The position numbers were made by a program, and so were the translations under genes. This document shows, piece after piece, positions 18,077 to 26,476 of a stretch of 64,000 nt of DNA; the first letter of the stretch is position 1, and every line of letters begins with the position of its first letter. The notes under the pieces were generated by a model. It did not search any database and was not told the origin of the DNA. It saw only the letters and a list, made by a program, of their open reading frames with translations. The DNA is from Clostridiaceae bacterium (GTDB lineage: Bacteria > Bacillota > Clostridia > Peptostreptococcales > Natronincolaceae): NCBI GenBank assembly GCA_018432235.1, contig JAHDLO010000026.1, forward strand, positions 62,001-126,000. The letters are read 5' to 3'.

Positions 18077-19084
18077 TTATTCTTCCAGTAGGTTTTCGAT
18101 TAAACCCTTAAAGCTTGATTGAGGAAGATAGAGGATTTCTCCTTTGTGGGTTATAATCCTATAGCTTTTATTCTCAATACCATATAGCGCCTCACGGGAA
18201 TGTGTCATATCCTCCAGCAAGGCAGCCTTAGTCAGGAATACTGCCTTGCTTAATTCAGCCATTATAAAGGTATTGTATTGGTCGTTCCAGTAATAGGAAT
18301 TTTTGCTGGTGGTGGTTTTACTGACAGCAAATTGAGTATCCTCAGGCATGGTTTTAAACTGTGCTACCAGCTTTTTCTGAGTTGTAATGGTATTTATCCT
18401 TAGGGGATTGCCCTTTACGAAGTCAACCAATGTCTCTTCTTCAACCCTGTTCCAGATGGCATCATTGGCATTTGGATTAATCCATATTTCCTTATAGGTT
18501 TCTTGAAGGTACAGGGTTTTATGCCATACTCGCTTAATCCCCTCTGCGCTATACAAATAAATATCCATAAATTTTTCATACAGAAATGCCCCCAGCCGTT
18601 CATCCATTACCTGCACAATGACAATATAATCAAAGCCGACATCACCATAGGACAGAAGCTGAAGGTCTTCAATGGGAGCAAGGTCCTTTATGGCGGTATT
18701 GTATACATACCCATCATTTAAATAGTCGTAGACTGCAATTACCGCCTGGTCCTTTGATAGGTTCAAAGCAATCAGCAGCTGGCTTCCACTGCCTGGCAGA
18801 ACACGTCCTCTAAAGACATTTAGATCAGTATATTCCTGATATTCCAGCCATTGATCATATTGCAGATTCTTCAAGGTTATTTGAATTAGCTTTGCCTTGG
18901 CGTCGGATTTGACTTCTGCCTCTCCCTTTTCATAAGCCTCCAGCAGCTGTCTGCTGATTCTATGGCTGGGTGAGGTCAGCTGCAGAAAGGTCGTAACGCT
19001 TTCTTGACTTTGAAAAAAAATCAAAGTACTGAAAAAAGCAAAGAGGACAATACAAAATAATAATGTCGCTTTAATACCCTTCAT
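18077..19084 (-). CDS. Unknown exported or membrane-anchored protein
   Basis: I do not recognise this family. 335 residues with an N-terminal hydrophobic helix (about 6-26, LLFCIVLFAFFSTLIFF) not followed by a lipobox, so probably a signal anchor. The rest is soluble and mixed alpha/beta; a segment such as LLIALNLSKDQAVIAVYDYL suggests beta-propeller-like or repeat structure but this is a weak impression. The ATG follows GAGGTGATT. It is 51 bp upstream of the AlaX gene in the same direction and could share its transcript. Confidence 0.75.
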   Translation of the reverse strand: MKGIKATLLFCIVLFAFFSTLIFFQSQESVTTFLQLTSPSHRISRQLLEAYEKGEAEVKSDAKAKLIQITLKNLQYDQWLEYQEYTDLNVFRGRVLPGSGSQLLIALNLSKDQAVIAVYDYLNDGYVYNTAIKDLAPIEDLQLLSYGDVGFDYIVIVQVMDERLGAFLYEKFMDIYLYSAEGIKRVWHKTLYLQETYKEIWINPNANDAIWNRVEEETLVDFVKGNPLRINTITTQKKLVAQFKTMPEDTQFAVSKTTTSKNSYYWNDQYNTFIMAELSKAVFLTKAALLEDMTHSREALYGIENKSYRIITHKGEILYLPQSSFKGLIENLLEE

Positions 19085-19332
19085 TTTTAATCACCTCATA
19101 ATTATATATGAGAAAAGTGTCTAAATAATATGTGTTTAAAGGTAAATAATAAACTTTATATTGATGATCTTTAGCTTTATATCAACTAGAATATATATGC
19201 GCTTTTATAGGATTATTAAGATTTCTAAATTAATTTGTTAACAAAAAAACAGTATTATAAATATGAATTTAATACTATTGTCCTGATTTTTTGGTATAAT
19301 GAGTTGAATCAAAAAAAGAGAGGTTGTAGTGT

Positions 19333-19782
19333 ATGACATATTTAGTAGCTCAAAATGGATTAAGCTTTTCAATAGACATAGTGTTTACCTTTAAGATGGA
19401 ATCCAATGAATATAAGTGGTTTCATGACCTTTTTAAGGGATTGGTGGAATACAAGAGTAAAATCTCTGATGATGGTATTTCTGTGGAATTCAATATAAAT
19501 GTCAATGATGAAATTGCTAAATACGGAAGGTTTAAGGATGTACCCAGTAAGACGGAGGTGGAAAGATATCTTCCAATTCTAATGGAGAGTGAGACAATAC
19601 TTAAAAGTGATATCTACTTTCTTAGGAATATGATAGGCGAATATGTTAAAAAGGAGAGATTTAAGGGTAAGAAAGAGCCAGAAAGAATAACGATCCTGCT
19701 GAAGGATTTTAAAGATATTTCAAAGTTTGCCGATATAAAAATTAAAAATATGGTATTGCAGAAGAAAAACAAAAAGCAGTAG
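19333..19782 (+). CDS. Unknown 149-residue protein
   Basis: No recognised domain. The protein is soluble, highly charged and Lys-rich at its end (LQKKNKKQ). It starts at ATG 19333 after GAGAGGTTG. A TATAAT preceded by TGG (19292-19300) may be an extended -10 promoter. The stop codon lies inside a strong terminator hairpin, so it is monocistronic. It sits at the left edge of a block of uncharacterised genes. Confidence 0.65.
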   Translation: MTYLVAQNGLSFSIDIVFTFKMESNEYKWFHDLFKGLVEYKSKISDDGISVEFNINVNDEIAKYGRFKDVPSKTEVERYLPILMESETILKSDIYFLRNMIGEYVKKERFKGKKEPERITILLKDFKDISKFADIKIKNMVLQKKNKKQ

Positions 19783-19800
19783 GGAGCCTACTGCTTTTAT
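19771..19800 (+). terminator. Intrinsic terminator overlapping a stop codon
   Basis: AAAAGCAGTAGG and CCTACTGCTTTT form a near-perfect stem with a tiny loop; the stop codon of the 149-residue gene falls in the left arm and loop. A/T tracts on both sides would allow use on either strand. Confidence 0.8.
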
Positions 19801-19801
19801 C

Positions 19802-19834
19802 TATCATAGGAGCGTGCGTTTATTTCCTATGATA
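19802..19834. repeat. 10-bp inverted repeat with G-rich flank
   Basis: TATCATAGGA (19802-19811) and TCCTATGATA (19825-19834) are perfect arms around a 13-nt loop, followed by GGGG and TTAAGGGGG. Its arrangement of a palindrome then G runs resembles the repeats at 2106 and 8540, but the arm sequences differ. Confidence 0.55.
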
Positions 19835-19865
19835 TGCAGGGGACTTAAGGGGGTGTTACCCCTTA

Positions 19866-20318
19866 TTAACTGTCCATTTGTACCAATTCCCACTCATATT
19901 GTCGGGCTAATGTAGCAGGATTAATTTTTTCCGTTGCATACTCCAGCGTATATAACAGGCTAATTCTGACAATGATATCAGCTATATTGCGCCAATCCTT
20001 GAGAGAGAGTCGGTTCATGCTTTGCTCTCCTGCGAAATCCACACCATGATAAATTTTAAAGGGCACCTGAAGATCCATGGTGCTTTTTAAATAATCCATA
20101 AAGCTATAGCTGTTGTCTAGCGCCTGGGAATTGACGTATTGGACGTATTCGTTATAATAATTATATTTAATATTCTTAAATATAAGCTCCTGATCCTTGG
20201 TTGCTAAAAGGTGAATTCCCTCGCTTAGCTCGGTAAACCAAACTAAATCGCTGAAGGGGGACAATATATTAACCTTTCTTTTATTCATATAATTGGATAA
20301 TGAAATCACCTTAGTCAA
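19866..20318 (-). CDS. Unknown 150-residue protein
   Basis: No family recognised. Soluble, rich in aromatic residues (NIKYNYYNEYVQYVNSQ), no signal peptide. TTG at 20318 is the start, with AGGAGGATAAAC upstream deciding it. A good promoter (20359-20387) precedes it, so it is expressed from its own unit, divergent from the gene at 20549. Confidence 0.65.
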   Translation of the reverse strand: MTKVISLSNYMNKRKVNILSPFSDLVWFTELSEGIHLLATKDQELIFKNIKYNYYNEYVQYVNSQALDNSYSFMDYLKSTMDLQVPFKIYHGVDFAGEQSMNRLSLKDWRNIADIIVRISLLYTLEYATEKINPATLARQYEWELVQMDS

Positions 20319-20358
20319 GTTTATCCTCCTCTGCTACTGTGTTATTATGTCAAATAAT

Positions 20359-20387
20359 ATAATACCTTGAATCATTATTTTTGACAA
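20359..20387 (-). promoter_or_regulatory. Sigma-A promoter for the 150-residue gene
   Basis: On the minus strand TTGTCA (20387-20382) and TATTAT (20364-20359) are 17 bp apart, about 40 bases upstream of the TTG start. Confidence 0.6.
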
Positions 20388-20548
20388 CAGTAAATTGACT
20401 TAATTTTAATTCTTGAAGCCATTGTTATAATACCTCACAAAAATTCGGCACCATATAACCTTGCATGTGCAATTTTCTCATTTACAAAGGCCATGTGATA
20501 TGGTATTATTTCAACGAATCCATTCAGAAGAGCTGGGAGGCGTAAACC

Positions 20549-21430
20549 ATGAAGGAAACAGAATTTTTGACGGAAGAAATATTTACATACGTATACAACA
20601 ATTATAAAAAAAGCATTCAAGGACTTCAACAGGAGTTCATGAAGGAAATAGAGCATAATCAGCAGCAATTTGTGGATTGGGTTTTGTATGATTATGAGGC
20701 TGAAAAGGGAAAGACCTACAGTCAGCTGTATCTTCAAAGGGTAGAGAATAAATATACCACTTCGCAGCTGGATTATCTGGAGGAATGCAACAAGGCATAT
20801 TTTGGCATATATGAGGTTATTAAGCTAAAGGATAAGGAAGCAGAGCTAAAGGATATCTTTACTGGAGAGCGGGTACTGCTAAATAGTACCGCCATAGAAG
20901 AAGACCTTCAGCTTTATGCTTTAATATTAGGCAGAATTTCCAGAGAGAAAAAAAGTATTATCGGCTCAGATATTATTTTGTTGCCGTATCATTTTAAAAC
21001 CCTCTTGTCGGGGCAAATAGTTGAAAACTACCAGATGGCTCGGAACAGAGACCAGTATATGAGCTACGAGGTATACTTAAAAAAGAATACACCAAGGATA
21101 TTAGCTATTGTTGAAAGGCTGTTGAGCTATAAGAATTCAGAGGGTGATGTAACAGTATATCAAAGCAGCTATGCCATTGCAGATGAAGGGGCCCTAAGGC
21201 TCAAGCTGGAAAATTGCCCTGAGATAGTTTACGACAAGGCGGAAGCGTTATATCATTTCATGGCGGATAATGAAATTTTGGCAGAACTAGTTATTGTAAA
21301 TAGTATGTTAGAGGTTGAATGCAACAGCAAGGAGGACAGAGAATTGGTTAAGGGCCTGCTGGATGAAATCATTGGTGCTGCAATTCAGCATTTTAAGGAT
21401 GAAAATTTGACCATAGATGATATTATTTAA
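20549..21430 (+). CDS. Unknown protein, SEC-C-associated-domain-like
   Basis: 293-residue soluble protein of unknown function. The segment WVLYDYEAEKGKTYSQLYLQ (about residues 44-63), followed by a short barrel-like stretch with LKDIFTGERVLLN and LYALILGRI, resembles the region preceding SEC-C zinc motifs in many bacterial proteins. No SEC-C Cys/His cluster is present here. The ATG follows GGAGGCGTAAACC. It converges end to end with the next gene: the stop codons abut at 21430/21431 with no terminator between. The assignment is tentative. Confidence 0.7.
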   Translation: MKETEFLTEEIFTYVYNNYKKSIQGLQQEFMKEIEHNQQQFVDWVLYDYEAEKGKTYSQLYLQRVENKYTTSQLDYLEECNKAYFGIYEVIKLKDKEAELKDIFTGERVLLNSTAIEEDLQLYALILGRISREKKSIIGSDIILLPYHFKTLLSGQIVENYQMARNRDQYMSYEVYLKKNTPRILAIVERLLSYKNSEGDVTVYQSSYAIADEGALRLKLENCPEIVYDKAEALYHFMADNEILAELVIVNSMLEVECNSKEDRELVKGLLDEIIGAAIQHFKDENLTIDDII

Positions 21431-22099
21431 TCATAGCCGCTTATCCATCAATAGGCCAGAAATGATAGAGGACCTTTCATCGGAATTATAGCTCTGATTC
21501 GTTTTTTGAAAGTCAGACTTTATATTACGGAATAGGTTAAAGAGTCTTCTAATCAGCCCATTTTTGTGATCAAATAAAAAGGCAATATAGTCGGGATTAA
21601 AGCTAAGATTGTTTTGTGCAGTACTGAGGCTAAAGCTTAAGGTCAAATCCTGTGTAAGGGTTATGCCTACTCTGGCAAGGTGAATTTGGTATTGGCTTAT
21701 GACCGCCTCTATCTCATGGGTATAATGGCTTCCCAGCTTACCTTCAAAGCTTTTTAAGCTGCAAATGGCAAGATTATACTTTTTAACCAGCTCATCGATG
21801 AGCGTAAGAAGCTCCAGGAGGGATTCCTGTGGTGTTGTTTCCTCCTCAAACTTTTTCAAGGTAGATTCAAGGGATTGCTGATTAAGGTAAAAGTTCTTAT
21901 ACTGGTCCTTAAGCTCCCTTAGCTGGTCATAAAAGCTACCACTGTAAAAAAGGTAATTTTCATTGGCGGTAGAGGTATTGTTATTGATGGGCTTTATCGC
22001 TTCAATTCTATCGATATTTGTAATTCGATTGATATTAACCTTTCTGTCTACATACATGTTAGAGATCCTGTCGCGATTGACAGAAGAAATTTTTCTCAA
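21431..22099 (-). CDS. Unknown 222-residue protein
   Basis: No family recognised. The N terminus (about 1-45) is basic and Asn/Arg/Ile-rich with repeated RI-N-R/D patterns (SNMYVDRKVNINRITNIDRI), followed by a helical, probably coiled-coil region (about 55-135) and a polar tail. No signal peptide or TM. The start is TTG at 22099 with GGAGG nine bases upstream. It reads against the upstream convergent gene with no intergenic space. Confidence 0.65.
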   Translation of the reverse strand: MRKISSVNRDRISNMYVDRKVNINRITNIDRIEAIKPINNNTSTANENYLFYSGSFYDQLRELKDQYKNFYLNQQSLESTLKKFEEETTPQESLLELLTLIDELVKKYNLAICSLKSFEGKLGSHYTHEIEAVISQYQIHLARVGITLTQDLTLSFSLSTAQNNLSFNPDYIAFLFDHKNGLIRRLFNLFRNIKSDFQKTNQSYNSDERSSIISGLLMDKRL

Positions 22100-22246
22100 T
22101 TGTTTGCCTCCTTCAACCTTATTACTAATAATATCGGAAGCTTTTTTAATTTAATTGAAGGATTTTTAGGTGTAATGGCGAATTATTTTAATACAACATT
22201 TTAATGGTTGTTTCAATCATATGAATGCCCAAAAATGTGATTGAAA

Positions 22247-22280
22247 ACAGGTGAAGTTAGCGCTTCACCTGTTTTTTTGG
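22247..22280 (+). terminator. Strong plus-strand terminator in the methyltransferase leader
   Basis: AAACAGGTGAAG (22247-22258) and CTTCACCTGTTT (22265-22276) form a 12-bp stem with six loop bases and run into eight Ts. No plus-strand gene reads into it directly. A second hairpin (GTTTCAATCA / TGATTGAAA, 22211-22248) touches its 5' arm, so it may be a leader attenuator of the methyltransferase gene. Confidence 0.75.
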
Positions 22281-22339
22281 CGTATTGTAAATGATCACGA
22301 TAATTTTCTATTGAATATTCCAGGGGGGTAAGTGTTGCG

Positions 22340-24556
22340 ATGAAGCTATTTTTGGAGGATTGTACAGCTGTTATAAAAACTATAGAGGAAGAAAATGTAG
22401 GCACCCCCATTGACTTGCTGCTATGGGTATACCTCAATCTCCTGTGCTATCCCATGATCAATCAAAGGGATGAGGGGTATAAGGCGGCGTTTCTTCAGCT
22501 GATTGGTGAAAGCAATAATTTTTCAGCCCTCTGGGGGCTCTCTAACAACATATCCCAAACGTCCTATACCATTGTAATAAAGGAAATATTGCAATGCTAT
22601 ACCTATATACAGGGGAGCGGGGAGGATCTTGAGCCTTTATCCGTCAAATCCTTAGAATCCATATATGAACGACTGCTCCATCAGCAGCTGAGGAGTAAAA
22701 CCGGAAGCTATTACACACCTGATTATATCGTTGAATATATCACTGCCAAAAGCATAGAAGCTTATTTCAAAAACAGTTTTGGATTAAGGCTGGCGCTTGA
22801 CAGCGACGCTGAAGCCATAATTGAAATCAACAGGCGAGATGCAACGGAAATACTTAAAATAATTGATAATATAAAAATTGCAGACATAGCCTGTGGCGGA
22901 GGGGCCTTTCTCAGAAGTGCGCTGAGGATGCTATGCAATATAAAGAAGGCAGCGCTGGCAGCAATGGATTTACAGCAGGAGGAGAGCACTATTAAAGCCG
23001 GCATAGCTAGAAACAACATTTATGGCATGGATATACAGCCTTCTACTGTGCTGCTATGTAAAATACTACTACTAATGACGCTGGGGACTAACCCAGGAAG
23101 TTCAATTAATGAGGACCTGAATATCATTGTAGGGAATAGCCTGCTAATAGAGAAAGACAGCTGCTATGACATCGTTTTAGGTAATCCACCTTATCTGGGA
23201 GAAAGAGGGAATAAGGAATTTTTCAAGGCATTAAGGGAGACCGCCTTTGGTAGCAGGTATTATGAGAGTAAGATGGACTATTTTTATTACTTTATCTATA
23301 AGGCAGCTGAGCTTTTAAAGGAAAAGGGTGTACTGGGATATATAACCACCAATTATTTTGTAACGGCAGACGGGGCCTTTCAGCTTCGGCAGTTTCTAAG
23401 GGAGAATCTGTCCTTTAAGACGATAGTAAATTTTAATGATGTTAGTATTTTTCAGGATGCAAAGGGTCAGCACAACATGCTTTATATAGCCCTCAAGGGA
23501 GGTTCAGAGGCTGATGGCGGGACATTGCTATGCTTGGAGTCCGGCAGCTATAAGCAGAAGGAGATAGAAGAAATACTTAAAGGTAAAGGGGCGGTAGAGA
23601 GCGTAAAGGCGGTATACTATGAAGGTCAGAGTGATTTATATGATCCATCAGGACAAATGCTTATACAGAGTGAAGGCAACCATACTGCCATATTACAAAA
23701 AATACTGTCAGCCGCTACCGCCACATTAGGAAGCCTATGTTATATCAATCAGGGTCTCGTCAGTGGGGCAGACAGAATAACAGCGGCACTTAAGGAGAAG
23801 CTTGAGTCGGAGATTGAGATTGGCAGGGGTATTTTTGTGCTTACAGAGGAGGAGGCTGAGGAAAAGGGCTTTTTAACACCGGAATATGAGGTGTTCCTCA
23901 AACCCTTCTATAAAAACAGCAATGTATACAAATACAATGCTAAAAATATACCGCAGCTCTACATCCTATACATAACCGACAGAAATGTCAAAAAAATAAA
24001 TGACTATCCATTGCTATTAGAGCATCTGCTACCCTATAAAACCATACTGGAGGCTAGAAGAGAGGTTGTTCAGGGCTCAATAAGCTGGTATTCTTTGCAA
24101 TGGCCCAGAAATATAATGATATTCACTGAGGAAAAAATTCTCGCACCACAGCGGTCCTTAGAGAATATTTTCGGTTATTCAAGGGGGGATTGGTTTGCCA
24201 GTGCAGATGTGTACTTTATAAGCCTTAAGCAGCCGCAGGTATCCATTAACTATCTATTGGGGCTCTTGAATTCACCTGTGGTATACTTTTGGTTATACTA
24301 TAGGGGTAAGAGAAAGGGGGATTATCTAGAGCTGTATTCAACACCTTTGCGGGCTATACCGGTACCCACCTATTGTACGGCTGAAATAGCGGAAATAGAC
24401 CTGCTGGTTCAGAAAATCAGAGACGGCATAGAGGCAGGGCTGGACTACGGTTACCTGCAGGAAAAAATAAATGAGTTGGTCTATAAGATATACGATCTGA
24501 GCCCGGAGGAAGTTCAGGAAATCATAAGCCATGTAGAAAAAAGGAGGAAAAGATAG
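22340..24556 (+). CDS. Class I DNA adenine N6-methyltransferase with TRD
   Basis: Eco57I/TaqI-like DNA methyltransferase of 738 residues. A helical N-terminal domain (1-115) leads to RSKTGSYYTPDYIVEYI (about 118-134). Then come SAM motif I DIACGGGAFL (about 182-191), acidic loop YGMDIQPSTV and catalytic motif IV NPPY in DIVLGNPPYLGERGN (about 280). The C-terminal half is a TaqI-like target recognition domain (NQGLVSGADRIT; LEARREV; FASADVYFISLKQ). I see no PD-(D/E)XK nuclease, so it is not an obvious type IIG restriction enzyme. The ATG follows a G-rich ribosome site. The downstream gene is coupled to it. Confidence 0.9.
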   Translation: MKLFLEDCTAVIKTIEEENVGTPIDLLLWVYLNLLCYPMINQRDEGYKAAFLQLIGESNNFSALWGLSNNISQTSYTIVIKEILQCYTYIQGSGEDLEPLSVKSLESIYERLLHQQLRSKTGSYYTPDYIVEYITAKSIEAYFKNSFGLRLALDSDAEAIIEINRRDATEILKIIDNIKIADIACGGGAFLRSALRMLCNIKKAALAAMDLQQEESTIKAGIARNNIYGMDIQPSTVLLCKILLLMTLGTNPGSSINEDLNIIVGNSLLIEKDSCYDIVLGNPPYLGERGNKEFFKALRETAFGSRYYESKMDYFYYFIYKAAELLKEKGVLGYITTNYFVTADGAFQLRQFLRENLSFKTIVNFNDVSIFQDAKGQHNMLYIALKGGSEADGGTLLCLESGSYKQKEIEEILKGKGAVESVKAVYYEGQSDLYDPSGQMLIQSEGNHTAILQKILSAATATLGSLCYINQGLVSGADRITAALKEKLESEIEIGRGIFVLTEEEAEEKGFLTPEYEVFLKPFYKNSNVYKYNAKNIPQLYILYITDRNVKKINDYPLLLEHLLPYKTILEARREVVQGSISWYSLQWPRNIMIFTEEKILAPQRSLENIFGYSRGDWFASADVYFISLKQPQVSINYLLGLLNSPVVYFWLYYRGKRKGDYLELYSTPLRAIPVPTYCTAEIAEIDLLVQKIRDGIEAGLDYGYLQEKINELVYKIYDLSPEEVQEIISHVEKRRKR

Positions 24557-25251
24557 TGAAGCTACCAGAATATCCGATTACAAAATACTTGGAAGAACTT
24601 GAATTTTTAGAGGAAATAAGTCTTGATAAAGGGTTAGCAGCTAAAAAGAAGTTATTTTCGAAGGGAAGCCTTAGGGTATATAAGGCTGATGGTATAGCGT
24701 GTTTTCCTAACCTGACGGTAAAGGGCTTAAATTTCTACCACTATAACTTCGGAATTGCTTATCCCCCAGCGAGTCTGGTGTATCCTCTGTTTCTGTATCA
24801 GGTAATATTAACCCCTGACAGAGCCTTGGCCCTCGTACATTTTCCCTTTTATTCGCAGCAGAAGGCGGAAGCAATGGCGGGGATTAAGGAATTGCTGGAA
24901 GTGGATCAGGCGTATGCCTTTGAAAGAGATTTACTGTTGAAAAACTACAAGCCACAGGATTTCCTGGATAATGAGATTATTTCCAATAGCTTTAATGGCT
25001 TGATCAGAACCACTACTGTAGAGGCGGCCTATGAGGCTATTGCACAGCTATTAAAATGCTGGTATAAGGGACTTGAGGAAAATTCAGATGCTGAGGTTAG
25101 CCGACAAGAGGTTGAAGCATTTACGACATGGGTAAAATCCTTTAGTGAGAAGTTCTTTCGGGAGGATTTTGGATATAAAGCAACTCAGCGATATTTAGGT
25201 CGGGAGTGGGCAACTGAGGTATTTGAAAAATATATTTTTCCTATGAAATAA
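24556..25251 (+). CDS. Unknown protein coupled to the methyltransferase
   Basis: 231-residue soluble protein. GTG at 24556 shares one base with the methyltransferase TAG stop, and AGGAGG lies just before it, so the two are translationally coupled. I recognise no nuclease motif. A central stretch (GLNFYHYNFGIAYPPASLVY then PLFLYQVILTPDRALALVHF) has a loose resemblance to the core of ferredoxin-dependent bilin reductases; this is a pattern impression only. It ends just before a 110-bp hairpin element. A role with the methyltransferase is suggested by coupling but unproved. Confidence 0.75.
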   Translation: MKLPEYPITKYLEELEFLEEISLDKGLAAKKKLFSKGSLRVYKADGIACFPNLTVKGLNFYHYNFGIAYPPASLVYPLFLYQVILTPDRALALVHFPFYSQQKAEAMAGIKELLEVDQAYAFERDLLLKNYKPQDFLDNEIISNSFNGLIRTTTVEAAYEAIAQLLKCWYKGLEENSDAEVSRQEVEAFTTWVKSFSEKFFREDFGYKATQRYLGREWATEVFEKYIFPMK

Positions 25252-25261
25252 GGCAGGAAGC

Positions 25262-25371
25262 AAAAAAAAGCAGATAACGGGGCTATGTGTAGTGCGCCTC
25301 TTATGGCAGTTAAAATCTAAACTGTTGACCATAAGGGGCGCATACTAATATGTCCTGTTATCTGCTTTTTT
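25262..25371. repeat. 110-bp imperfect inverted repeat acting as terminator
   Basis: The whole gap between two convergent genes is one long hairpin. Outer arms AAAAAAGCAGATAAC / GTTATCTGCTTTTTT are perfect; inner arms include GCGCCTCTTATGG and CCATAAGGGGCGC. Both strands end in A/T tracts. It probably terminates both genes; its length and interrupted complementarity look more like a MITE-like insertion than an ordinary terminator. Confidence 0.8.
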
Positions 25372-26239
25372 ACTTAAGATTTATGGGTTTAAGGCTTGAC
25401 CATATTTCCGTGCCGTCACTTTCGACAACAATGGTGCCTTGAAGGTCAGTGCGATAGAACAGGATGCCCGCTTCCTCATAGCGCCCCAAAACCTCCTTAT
25501 GAGGGAAGCCATAGCTATTATTTCTGCCCAATGAAAAAACGGCGATGTCAGGACTGACAGCATCTAAAAAGGTCTGAGTTGAGGAGGTGCTGCTGCCATG
25601 ATGGGGCACTTTAAGATAATCAGATTTTAGGTATGGGCCACCATATTCTTGAATGAGCTCATTTTCAAGCAGGGCCTCTGCATCACCTGTGAATAAAAAC
25701 GTTTTATCCTTGTACCGCAGCCTTAAAACAGCACTCCAGTCATTTAGATTATCATAGTCATCACTTATGGGAGAAAGGAAATTGAGCTGAAGGTCATCAT
25801 CGAGGCTAAGTACAATTCCCTTTTTTGCTGTATTTATTTTTATTTCCTTCTTCTCTGCCGTCAGCAGTAGCTTTTCGAAGGTAGCAGTGGTGTGAAGCTT
25901 TGCCGGCATATAAAAGGATCCTATTTCAAATTCCTCAATTACCTGCGAAAGACCCCCGATATGGTCGGAATGGGGGTGGGTGCCCACCAATATATCAATT
26001 TTCTCCACTCCGCTTTTTTTAAGATAACTTACTACAGCAGCGGCATTCGAAGCTTCTCCGGCATCAATTAAAATGCTTCTTTGGTTAGGGGTAAGGATTA
26101 ATATGCTGTCGGCTTGACCGACATCCAAAACATGCACCGATAGAAGACCGCTTGAGGAATCGGTAAAGGAGCAGGCGGCTAGGGTTAGTAAAATCAGTAA
26201 AATAGCTATGAGTTTGATTCTTTTTTCTATATGCTTCAT
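25370..26239 (-). CDS. MBL-fold lipoprotein, ComEC C-terminal domain-like
   Basis: Exported metallo-beta-lactamase-fold hydrolase anchored as a lipoprotein: signal peptide with lipobox LAAC (Cys about 23). 289 residues. Metal motifs THPHSDHIGG (about 93-102), FLFTGDAE and VPHHGSSTSS are those of the hydrolase domain fused to many ComEC/Rec2 proteins. It is likely a phosphodiesterase or nuclease acting outside the membrane, possibly on DNA, by family analogy. The stop codon lies at the end of the 110-bp hairpin. A ComEC lacking this domain occurs at 31790. Confidence 0.9.
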   Translation of the reverse strand: MKHIEKRIKLIAILLILLTLAACSFTDSSSGLLSVHVLDVGQADSILILTPNQRSILIDAGEASNAAAVVSYLKKSGVEKIDILVGTHPHSDHIGGLSQVIEEFEIGSFYMPAKLHTTATFEKLLLTAEKKEIKINTAKKGIVLSLDDDLQLNFLSPISDDYDNLNDWSAVLRLRYKDKTFLFTGDAEALLENELIQEYGGPYLKSDYLKVPHHGSSTSSTQTFLDAVSPDIAVFSLGRNNSYGFPHKEVLGRYEEAGILFYRTDLQGTIVVESDGTEIWSSLKPINLK

Positions 26240-26476
26240 ATCAATACTCCTTTCATTGTTAAAATAGATCTAAATAGATTGTATAGAATTTGATTAGATA
26301 ATAAAAGAGTTTTATCTGAGAAAAAGGAAATTAAGGATAAATATAGAAAATTATAAAATTGTCGAGAATTTTGGATTTTCCGCATATGGTATAAAAAGAA
26401 CCACAATTTGGTAAAACTTGTTAATGACTAATACGATCCTTAGACACAATACAAAAATATATTTTGGAGGATAAAT

